Below are positions 57,325 through 64,000 of a DNA stretch of 64,000 nucleotides, one piece after another. Both the position numbers and the translations under genes were made by a program. The notes beneath the pieces are model-generated. The model did no database searches. It was not told where the DNA came from and saw only the letters and a list, made by a program, of their open reading frames with translations. Source of the stretch: Rhodophyticola sp017644125 (GTDB lineage: Bacteria > Pseudomonadota > Alphaproteobacteria > Rhodobacterales > Rhodobacteraceae); the NCBI RefSeq assembly GCF_042140125.1, contig NZ_CP159473.1, one strand, 5' to 3'. How positions within the stretch are numbered: position 1 is the first letter of the stretch; each line of letters starts with the position of its first letter.

Positions 57325-57532
57325 TGTTGCGGACCACCCCTTGGTTGAAGTCAGGGAGGTTCAACAGATTGGGGCTGGAAAGGTCAAGGGCTTTTCCCCG
57401 TGGCGCAAGGCTTCCGCGCGGTTTCGTCTCGCCCTGGCGGTGCGGCGCGACCGCGGCGGGCATGTGGCGGAAAGGCAGGGTGCGGCAGAGCCGGGCAGCC
57501 AGGGCCGGCACATGCGGGTGCTTCGCGGGCGG

Positions 57533-59086
57533 TTATCCCGCCTGGCGACCGATCCCGGCGGTGTCAGCCAGTTTGGCGGTATGCGCCGCGGCCCAGGCGA
57601 TGGTGTCCTCAAACGGCATCGGGCGGGCTATGCCGAAGCCCTGCACATGGCCGCAGCCGAGCTGCGCCAGCATGCTGTACTCGCCCGGGGTCTCGACCCC
57701 TTCTGCCAGCGTGGCGACGCCCAGATGCTCGGCCAGCGACAGGATTGCGGAGACCATGGATTGCTGCTTTGGATCCTTGTCGAGTCTGGTCACGAAGCTG
57801 CGGTCGATCTTGATCCGGTTCACATTGAACCGCTGGATATTCGCGATCGAGGCCTGACCGGTGCCGAAATCGTCCAGATCCAGATTGAAACCGTGGCTTC
57901 CCAGCATCTCGATGTTGCGAATGATGATATCGTCTTCGGATTGCGCGGCGACGGTTTCGAGGATTTCGACCGTCAACCGGCCCGGGCGCAGGTCGAACCT
58001 GTCCACATCCCATTTGATCCGGTCGGCAAGGCGCGGGTCGCGCAGCTCCTCGGCGGAGAAGTTCACAGCGACCGAGGGGATGGACAGGCCCGCCCTGTCC
58101 CAGCTTCGCAGGGCCGCCAGCGCATTATAGAGCATCACCTCGCCCAGCCGGGCCATCTGCTGCTCAGCTGCGACGGCTTGCAGAAACTCGCCGGGCGGCA
58201 AGACGCCATGTTCGGGGTGGTGCCATCGCGCCAGCGCCTCGAAACCGCTGATGATGCCGGTATCGGTACAGATCTGCGGTTGGTACCAGGCCCGGATCCC
58301 GCCGGAGGCCAGCGCCGGTTTGACCCTGTCGGCCAGATCTGAGCCTTTGCGCCGCCGCTGCCCGAGTTCCCCTGAAAAGGCGCGAACTGCGGACGGGCCG
58401 TTGCCACGCGCTTCGGCAAGCGCGGCCTCTGCCGCGTCCAGCATCGACTTCCCGGTGGGTGCGGGCGCCATGTCCAGCGTGCAGTAGCCGAAGGACGCGG
58501 AGATATGCGCCGAAGAGCCGCCGATTGCGAACGGCTGCCGCAAGGCCGTTTCCATGCGCTCGATCACACCCAGAAGGACATCGGAACTTGCCCTGCGGAC
58601 CGGATGCAGCACGATGCCGAAGCCTGCTTCGCCGATCCGGGCGATCATGTCGTCATGTCTGAGCACCGCGCGCAAACGGTCTGCCGCCCGAAGGAGGATA
58701 TCATCGACCGTTTCGCCGCCCCAGCGCTCGGTCACGCCGGCCAGTTCGTCAATATGGACCATGATGGCCGCGGTGGCTTCGGCCGGCGATTGTGCCGCGA
58801 TCCGGTCAAGCATCGCCATGAGCGAGGCGCGGGTCGGCAAGCCATGCGTCCCTTCCGCCCCGGCGGGGCGACCTCCGTCCCGCCGGGCCCGCGGGGCGCG
58901 CGCGAAGGCCTGCAAGGCAAGCAGCGCCGGCAGCAGGAATGCGGTGACGAGAAGAATGTCGATTTCGCCGAAACCCACGGCGATCAGCGCCAGTATGGGG
59001 TAAAGCACCAAGACGTCGATCCGCAACAGCCCGCCCCGCAGTCCTTCGAGCAGGCCGGAAAAACGCAGAAACTCAAATCTCGGCAT
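57533..59086 (-). CDS. c-di-GMP phosphodiesterase: membrane-anchored degenerate GGDEF + intact EAL (517 aa)
   Basis: Two TM helices (about 22–62), a GGDEF-like domain (about 85–240) whose active site reads GEAGF (152–156) instead of GGDEF, so cyclase activity is not expected, and an EAL domain (about 255–505). The EAL domain keeps EAL (283–285), Asn342, the Glu of VEILE, DDFG (405–408), Lys426 and Glu462 of AEGVE, so hydrolysis of c-di-GMP is predicted. ATG 59086 has GAAGGG 7 nt upstream on its strand; an in-frame ATG at 59137 is weaker. Lies between ttcA and yidC. Confidence 0.9.
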   Translation of the reverse strand: MPRFEFLRFSGLLEGLRGGLLRIDVLVLYPILALIAVGFGEIDILLVTAFLLPALLALQAFARAPRARRDGGRPAGAEGTHGLPTRASLMAMLDRIAAQSPAEATAAIMVHIDELAGVTERWGGETVDDILLRAADRLRAVLRHDDMIARIGEAGFGIVLHPVRRASSDVLLGVIERMETALRQPFAIGGSSAHISASFGYCTLDMAPAPTGKSMLDAAEAALAEARGNGPSAVRAFSGELGQRRRKGSDLADRVKPALASGGIRAWYQPQICTDTGIISGFEALARWHHPEHGVLPPGEFLQAVAAEQQMARLGEVMLYNALAALRSWDRAGLSIPSVAVNFSAEELRDPRLADRIKWDVDRFDLRPGRLTVEILETVAAQSEDDIIIRNIEMLGSHGFNLDLDDFGTGQASIANIQRFNVNRIKIDRSFVTRLDKDPKQQSMVSAILSLAEHLGVATLAEGVETPGEYSMLAQLGCGHVQGFGIARPMPFEDTIAWAAAHTAKLADTAGIGRQAG

Positions 59087-59178
59087 GATCGACCCTTCGC
59101 AACACCGCCCGGCAGACATCGCCGGACAACGCCTCATCGCTAAGTCAAACTGCCTGACAGGCCCTTAACGCTGTGCCG

Positions 59179-60030
59179 TTAGTCGGTGGAATTTTGCTCA
59201 AATGCGACCGATCTGGTGAGTCCGGCAAAGTCGAACAGGTCCGGATCCAGCAGATGGGAGGGCCGTGCCGACATCAGCGCGCTGAACATCTTCTGCCGCC
59301 GACCGGGGGAGGCGGTCTCCCATCTGTCGAGCATCTGCTTGATGGCCTGACGTTGCAGCCCGTCCTGACTGCCACACAGATCGCAAGGGATGATCGGATA
59401 GCCCATGGCACGGGCGAACCTGTCGCAATCGACCTCCGCCACATGGGCGAGCGGGCGATAGACGAAGAGATCGCCTTCGTCGTTCAGCAGCTTGGGGGGC
59501 ATTGTGGCCAGTTTGCCGCCATGGAAGAGGTTGAGGAAAAAGGTTTCCAGAATGTCGTCGCGGTGATGGCCGAGCACCACGGCGGAGCAGCCCTCCTCCC
59601 GCGCGATGCGGTAGAGATTGCCCCGCCGCAGCCGGGAACAGAGCGCGCAATAGGTCCGGCCCTGAGGCACCTTGTCCATGACGATGGAGTAGGTGTCCTG
59701 ATACTCGATCCGGTGCGGCACGCCCATCCGCTTCAGGAACTCGGGCAGGACCGTGGCGGGAAAGCCCGGCTGGCCCTGATCCAGATTGCAGGCAAGAAGA
59801 TCCACGGGCAGGAGCCCGCGCCATTGCAACTCCACCAGAGCGGCCAGCAGGGTGTAGCTGTCCTTTCCGCCCGAAAGGCAGACCAGCCATCGGGCGCCGC
59901 GTTCGATCATGCCATACCGCTCAATCGCCTCGCGGGTCTCGCGGATGATCCGCTTGCGCAGTTTCTTGAACTCCGCCGTCTTCGGCGCGCCGTTGAAAAG
60001 CGGGTGGATGTCGTCGGTATCGTCCAGCAT
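59179..60030 (-). CDS. ttcA: tRNA-cytidine(32) 2-sulfurtransferase TtcA
   Basis: Thiolates C32 of certain tRNAs using an Fe-S cluster. 283 residues from ATG 60030. PP-loop SGGKDS (53–58), the CXXC pairs CALC and CDLC for the Fe-S cluster, and LGHHRDDILETFFLNLFHGG. The earlier in-frame ATG adds 19 non-conserved residues. Follows yidD on the same strand with about 160 nt between. Confidence 0.93.
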   Translation of the reverse strand: MLDDTDDIHPLFNGAPKTAEFKKLRKRIIRETREAIERYGMIERGARWLVCLSGGKDSYTLLAALVELQWRGLLPVDLLACNLDQGQPGFPATVLPEFLKRMGVPHRIEYQDTYSIVMDKVPQGRTYCALCSRLRRGNLYRIAREEGCSAVVLGHHRDDILETFFLNLFHGGKLATMPPKLLNDEGDLFVYRPLAHVAEVDCDRFARAMGYPIIPCDLCGSQDGLQRQAIKQMLDRWETASPGRRQKMFSALMSARPSHLLDPDLFDFAGLTRSVAFEQNSTD

Positions 60031-60189
60031 GGGGCGGGGCCTTTGTGATCTGGATTTGGCATAGGGGCCGGGGCGGGGCGGCGTCAAGCGGGCGCATCAT
60101 CTGACCGCCGGTTCGGGCCCCTCCGTGCGATTTGCGAAAGGACATGGCAACTCTCGCAGGCGCGTGCCGGCCCGGCAGCTGCGGGCCGT

Positions 60190-60411
60190 TCAATCCGGCA
60201 CGTTGTCGATGCCCGAGGAGCCCCAGGGGTGGCAGCGCCCGATCCGGCGGAGCGCCAGCCAGCCGCCTTTCAACCCGCCATGTTTCTCCAGCGCCTCCAG
60301 CGCATAGGCCGAACAGGTCGGATGATAGCGGCAGTTGAACCCGACCCAGGGAGAGAAGATCAGCCGGTAGGCGCGGACTGGCAGAGCAAAGATACGGGCA
60401 AGAACGGTCAT
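60190..60411 (-). CDS. yidD: membrane protein insertion efficiency factor YidD
   Basis: 73 residues with an amphipathic N-terminal helix (RAYRLIFSPWVGFNCRYHPTC) and the invariant CXXXPTCSXYA…H…GRCHPWG pattern. Overlaps rnpA by 4 nt. Part of the conserved rpmH–rnpA–yidD–yidC module, although ttcA and a phosphodiesterase gene separate it from yidC here. Confidence 0.94.
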   Translation of the reverse strand: MTVLARIFALPVRAYRLIFSPWVGFNCRYHPTCSAYALEALEKHGGLKGGWLALRRIGRCHPWGSSGIDNVPD

Positions 60412-60800
60412 CGGTGGACTTTTTTCAGCGCGCGGGAAAGATCGGTCTTGAGCTGGTCGAAGGGCAGGGCGGCGGTCGCCGCGGGCCTGCCCACCAGAAC
60501 GTAGTCCCAGCCGGGGCGTCCTTCCAGTGGAAGGACCAGCCGGGCGATTTCCCGCAGGCGCCGCTTGGCGCGGTTCCGCGCGACGGCATTGCCAACCTTT
60601 TTCGAACAGGTGAAGCCGACGCGGATTGTCCCCGGCGTGGTCTCTTCGTCCGCGTGCCGCTGCCGGCCCTGCAGCAGAAACCCCGGAGCCGGCGCGCGCG
60701 CCGCCTTGGCCGCGCGCAGGAAATCGGAGCGTTTGCGGAGCCTTTCAAGCAAAAAAGCCCCCGTCGACGGGGCCGTCGGCGGAGGCGCATTCGGTGTCAT
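60408..60800 (-). CDS. rnpA: ribonuclease P protein component
   Basis: 130 residues. The RNR motif KKVGNAVARNRAKRRLREIARLVL binds the P RNA. N-terminal LLERLRKRSDFLRAAKA is typical. Overlaps yidD; the rpmH stop is 22 nt upstream of its ATG. Confidence 0.94.
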   Translation of the reverse strand: MTPNAPPPTAPSTGAFLLERLRKRSDFLRAAKAARAPAPGFLLQGRQRHADEETTPGTIRVGFTCSKKVGNAVARNRAKRRLREIARLVLPLEGRPGWDYVLVGRPAATAALPFDQLKTDLSRALKKVHR

Positions 60801-60822
60801 GGCACCGGCCTTTCGGGTAGGA

Positions 60823-60960
60823 TCAGGCGCTCAGCGACTTCCGGCCACGGGCGCGGCGGGCATTGAGGATCTTGCGGCCTGCCTTCGTGGCCATGCGCGC
60901 ACGAAATCCGTGGCGACGCTTGCGCACCAGGTTGGACGGCTGAAATGTGCGTTTCGACAT
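60823..60960 (-). CDS. rpmH: 50S ribosomal protein L34
   Basis: A 45-residue highly basic protein: [19 protein letters not shown], then [23 protein letters not shown] at 60960, TGA at 60823–60825. First gene of the rpmH–rnpA–yidD unit. The 288 nt between it and the divergent TVP38 gene probably hold both promoters; I found no clear hexamer pair. Confidence 0.96.
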
Positions 60961-61248
60961 TGTATCGCTCCGTAGTGTTGCCGGACGGCACCCCGGATGG
61001 GCGCGTCAAACGGCACGGGAATCTCTAGAAGTTCGGGCAATACGGTCTTGCGGGCCGCATGTCAACAAATCCGGGCGAGGAATCTGGGAGCTTGAAACAT
61101 GGCGCTGCCGGATATGCTGGAAAGGGCGGATTTCCTGACATAAAAGCCCTCTTTCCGTCACGGTACATCAAGCAGCCGTGAGGCGCGCTATCGCCCTTGC
61201 ACGCGATCCCGCATTTAGGGTCCAAGTTGAGCATGAAGGACAATCCAG

Positions 61249-61995
61249 ATGACGGACATCGTGAAAGAGCAAAGCAAATCACCCATCGCGCGCTATCTGC
61301 CGCTTGCCGTCATCGTGATCGGCGCGGGTCTGTTTGCGTGGGTGTTCCGGTCGTATCTCGGCTTTGACGCCGCCTTTCAGGCGCTGGCCGACAATCGGGA
61401 GGCGCTGATCGCATTCCGGGATGCCAACTATCTTCTGACGGTTCTGGCCTTCATCTGTATCTATGCGCTGATCGTCGCGTTTTCGCTGCCGGGAGCGACG
61501 GTCGCGACGCTGGCCGGGGGCTTTCTGTTCGCCACGTTCCCAGGCGCGTTTTTCAACATCACCGCCGCCACGCTGGGGGCGACGGCGATTTTCCTTGCGG
61601 CGCAGACCAGTTTCGGTGCCCGGATGGGGGCGCGGCTTGAAGGCTCCGAAGGGCTCGTGAAGCGGATCAAGGACGGTATCGACGAAAACCAGTGGTCGAT
61701 GCTGTTTCTGATGCGGCTGATCCCGGCGGTGCCGTTTTTCGTGGCCAATCTTGTTCCCGCCTTCTTGGAGGTGCCCACCCGGCGCTATGTCATCTCGACC
61801 TTTTTCGGGATCATGCCGGGGGCGGTTGTCTACACATCGGTCGGGGCCGGGCTGGGCGAGGTCTTCGCCCGCGGCGAGACACCGGATCTCGGCATCATCT
61901 TCGAGCCCCGGATCCTGCTGCCGATCCTCGGGCTCTGCGCGCTGGCATTTCTGCCGATCCTTCTGAAGGCCGTTCGCGGCAAAAAGGGACTTTGA
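61249..61995 (+). CDS. TVP38/TMEM64 (DedA-like, SNARE-associated) membrane protein
   Basis: 248 residues with about five to six TM segments. The family core FSLPGATVATLAGGFLFATFPGAFFNITAATLGAT and the conserved LMRLIPAVPFFVANLVPAFLEVP region are present. Proteins of this family are proposed lipid or small-molecule transporters; the substrate is unknown. GAAGGA lies 8 nt before ATG. The flavoprotein gene follows by 3 nt, so the two are co-expressed. Confidence 0.88.
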   Translation: MTDIVKEQSKSPIARYLPLAVIVIGAGLFAWVFRSYLGFDAAFQALADNREALIAFRDANYLLTVLAFICIYALIVAFSLPGATVATLAGGFLFATFPGAFFNITAATLGATAIFLAAQTSFGARMGARLEGSEGLVKRIKDGIDENQWSMLFLMRLIPAVPFFVANLVPAFLEVPTRRYVISTFFGIMPGAVVYTSVGAGLGEVFARGETPDLGIIFEPRILLPILGLCALAFLPILLKAVRGKKGL

Positions 61996-61998
61996 GCC

Positions 61999-63411
61999 AT
62001 GACCCGGATCGAAACTGATATCTGCATCATCGGCGCGGGCTCGGGCGGGTTGTCCGTCGCTGCCGGGGCGGCGCAGATGGGAGCGAAGGTGGTTCTGCTG
62101 GAAGGCCACAAGATGGGGGGCGATTGCCTGAACTACGGGTGCGTGCCCTCCAAGGCATTGCTGGCCGCCGGGCACAAGGCGCATGAAACCTCCGTTTCCG
62201 CCTTCGGGGTTGCAGGTCATGCGCCCGAGCCGGATTTCGTCGCCGCGAAGGACCACGTGCAAGGCGTGATCGAAACGATCGCGCCGGTCGATAGCCAGGA
62301 GCGGTTCGAAGGTTTCGGCGTTCATGTGATCCGCGAGTTCGGGCACTTCATCTCGGAAAGGGAAGTGCAGGCAGGGGGCCATGTGATCACCGCCCGCCGC
62401 TTTGTCATCGCGACCGGATCGCGCCCGTTCGTGCCGCCGATCCCGGGGCTTGAGACGGTGCCGCATTTCACCAACGAAACCATCTTCGACCTGCGCGCGC
62501 GCCCGCCCCATCTGATCATCATCGGCGGCGGCCCGATCGGGATGGAGATGGCGCAGGCTCATCGCCGTCTGGGCTGCGAGGTGACCGTGCTGGAAGGCAT
62601 GACGGCGCTGGGCCGGGACGACCCCGAGGCGGCGGCCATCGTGCTGGAAAAGCTCAAGGCCGAGGGGATCGGGATCGTCGAAAACGCGCAGGTCACGCAG
62701 GTGGCCGAAACCGGCGGCGGCATCCGGGTGACAACCGAGGATGGCCGCGGCTTTGAAGGAAGCCACCTGCTTGTCGCGGTTGGCCGCAAGGTCAATGTCG
62801 ACAAGCTGGGGCTGGAGGCGGGCAATGTGGCCCATACCCGGCGTGGCGTGGAGGTGGATGCGGGCCTGCGCTCGACCAGCAACCGGCGCGTCTATGCCGT
62901 GGGCGATGCCGCAGGCGGGCTGCAATTCACCCATGTCGCGGGCTACCACGCGGGCGTCATCATCCGGCCGATGCTGTTCGGCCTGCCCGCCAGGGCACGG
63001 ACCGATCATATCCCCTGGGCCACCTATACCGATCCGGAACTTGCACAGGTCGGCCTGACCGAGGCGGAGGCCCGCGAGAGGCATGGCGACAGGCTGGAGG
63101 TCGCGCGCTTCCCCTATCACGAGAATGACCGGGCGATCGCCACGGGCCGGACTACGGGATTTGTCAAAGTCATGGTGGTGAAGGGCAAGCCCGTGGGCGC
63201 CACCATCGTCGGCGCACAGGCCGGAGAGCTGATCCAGATATGGGCGCTTGCCATTGCCAACGGTCTGAAAATGAGCGCTGTTGCAGGCATGGTCGCGCCC
63301 TATCCCACCCTGGGGGAGATTAACAAACGCGCCGCGGGGGCGTATTTCTCTCCCAGATTGTTCGAAAACCCTTGGGTCAAACGGGTTGTGCGACTGGTGC
63401 AGCGGTTTTAA
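61999..63411 (+). CDS. pyridine nucleotide-disulphide oxidoreductase, mercuric-reductase-like (470 aa)
   Basis: FAD-binding GAGSGG (12–17), redox-active disulphide CLNYGCVPSK with Cys43/Cys48, NAD(P)-binding IIGGGPIGMEMA, the second FAD motif VYAVGDAAGG and a C-terminal dimerisation domain. It lacks the N-terminal metal domain and the C-terminal Cys pair that binds Hg(II) in MerA, and the HPT motif of dihydrolipoamide dehydrogenase reads APYPTLGE. It is therefore neither a typical MerA nor an Lpd. Coupled to the TVP38 gene; substrate unknown. Confidence 0.85.
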   Translation: MTRIETDICIIGAGSGGLSVAAGAAQMGAKVVLLEGHKMGGDCLNYGCVPSKALLAAGHKAHETSVSAFGVAGHAPEPDFVAAKDHVQGVIETIAPVDSQERFEGFGVHVIREFGHFISEREVQAGGHVITARRFVIATGSRPFVPPIPGLETVPHFTNETIFDLRARPPHLIIIGGGPIGMEMAQAHRRLGCEVTVLEGMTALGRDDPEAAAIVLEKLKAEGIGIVENAQVTQVAETGGGIRVTTEDGRGFEGSHLLVAVGRKVNVDKLGLEAGNVAHTRRGVEVDAGLRSTSNRRVYAVGDAAGGLQFTHVAGYHAGVIIRPMLFGLPARARTDHIPWATYTDPELAQVGLTEAEARERHGDRLEVARFPYHENDRAIATGRTTGFVKVMVVKGKPVGATIVGAQAGELIQIWALAIANGLKMSAVAGMVAPYPTLGEINKRAAGAYFSPRLFENPWVKRVVRLVQRF

Positions 63412-63444
63412 ACCGCACGAATTGTTCAAGGAAGAGAGCCGACC

Positions 63445-64000
63445 GTGAATTCTCTCTCAGGCAGATTCTTGATCCTGACCGTGATTTTCGTGATGATCGC
63501 GGAAGTCCTGATCTTCGTGCCCTCGGTTGCGCGCTTTCGCGAGGATTATCTGCTCAACCGGCTGGAGCGCGCGCAGATCGCGTCGCTCGCCCTGTTGGCC
63601 AGCGACGGAATGATCGATGACGATCTGGAATACGAGCTGCTGGAAAACGCGGAGGTTCTGAACGTGGTGTTGCGGCGCGATCAGGTGCGCCAGCTGATCC
63701 TGTCGACGGATAACATTCCGCCGGTCTCCTACAGCTTCGATCTGCGCGACGCCCCGGCCTGGCAGTTGATCCGCGACGCAATGGTGCGGATCGCCACACC
63801 GGAAAACCAGACCATCCGCGTGATCGGAGAGCCGGTGCGCGAGGCGGGCCTGCTGATCGAGGTCACGATGTATACCGAGCCGCTGCGGGCGGCGCTGATC
63901 GATTACGGGATCCGCATTCTCTGGCTTTCGGCGGTGATCTCGGTGGTGACGGCGACGTTGCTGTTTCTGGCGGTGCGGCGCTTTCTGGTGACCCCGATCA
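63445..64000 (+). CDS. membrane sensor protein, probably a histidine kinase, 3'-truncated by window edge
   Basis: A GTG start at 63445 (GGAAGAG about 10 nt upstream) opens a frame that is still open at the window end (185 codons). It encodes an N-terminal TM helix (about 6–27: FLILTVIFVMIAEVLIFVPSV), a periplasmic domain of about 125 residues, and a second TM helix (about 155–178), then RRFLVTPI. That arrangement and the FLVTPI ending are typical of sensor kinases just before a HAMP or dimerisation domain. The catalytic part is outside the window, so the kinase call is inferred. Confidence 0.65.
   Translation, partial: MNSLSGRFLILTVIFVMIAEVLIFVPSVARFREDYLLNRLERAQIASLALLASDGMIDDDLEYELLENAEVLNVVLRRDQVRQLILSTDNIPPVSYSFDLRDAPAWQLIRDAMVRIATPENQTIRVIGEPVREAGLLIEVTMYTEPLRAALIDYGIRILWLSAVISVVTATLLFLAVRRFLVTPI

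Noticed and set aside
61999..63411. Naming this gene merA (mercury resistance)
   Set aside because: The N-terminal metal domain and the C-terminal vicinal cysteines are absent, and no merR, merT or merP is adjacent.

Overview
The window reads as a high-GC alphaproteobacterial chromosome, most likely Rhodobacteraceae (Roseobacter or Rhodobacter group). This rests on the tRNA-Trp–secE–nusG–rplKAJL–rpoBC order, an AapJQMP amino-acid ABC transporter, an ATP12-type F1-ATPase chaperone, a Hint-domain protein and the rpmH–rnpA–yidD…yidC…engB–argB neighbourhood. Affiliation is inferred from gene content; no database was searched.

Layout. 1–3.3 kb: 3' part of gnd, two small secreted proteins (one with three internal repeats) and a hexapeptide-repeat acetyltransferase. 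3.3–15.8 kb: tRNA-Trp, secE, nusG, rplK, rplA, rplJ, rplL, rpoB and rpoC, closed by a strong terminator. 16–18 kb: a rhamnosyltransferase-like gene and an EamA transporter. 17.9–41.4 kb: the str, S10, spc and alpha ribosomal clusters from rpsL to rplQ, including secY, adk and rpoA. 41.4–43 kb: a compact LuxR/LuxI-type quorum-sensing module with an operator-like palindrome and a tiny divergent ORF. 43–47.2 kb: rarA, crcB, rluC-like, a HAD phosphatase and ATP12, all tightly packed. 47.4–51.9 kb: aapJQMP. 52–61 kb, minus strand: rpmH, rnpA, yidD, ttcA, a c-di-GMP phosphodiesterase, yidC, MOSC, engB, argB, an Fe-S protein and sixA. 61–64 kb: a TVP38-family membrane protein, a mercuric-reductase-like flavoprotein and the start of a membrane sensor protein.

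Most unusual points. (1) rpoB is broken by one apparent extra base (8910) exactly in the rifampicin-pocket motif. RpoB is essential, so a sequence error is the likeliest reason. (2) The normally continuous S10–spc array is cut three times by unrelated genes: a Hint-domain gene between rplW and rplB; three genes between rplP and rpmC, one of them a truncated ClpP-like protease; and a single-domain globin between rpmD and rplO. The first two cuts begin with strong intrinsic terminators and the third with a weaker one. The downstream ribosomal pieces have promoter-like sequences of their own, clearest before rpmC and rplO, so the array appears to have been re-wired into separate units. (3) The Hint gene also has an apparent 1-nt frameshift near its N-terminus. 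(4) A promoter-like element followed by a UUCG-loop terminator lies upstream of rplB and could make a short RNA or act as an attenuator.

How the genes work together: most of the window is transcription and translation machinery (RNA polymerase core, NusG, EF-G, EF-Tu, about 30 ribosomal proteins), protein export and insertion (SecE, SecY, YidC, YidD), and ribosome or tRNA maturation (RnpA, EngB, RluC, TtcA). Metabolic and signalling genes fill the junctions between the blocks.
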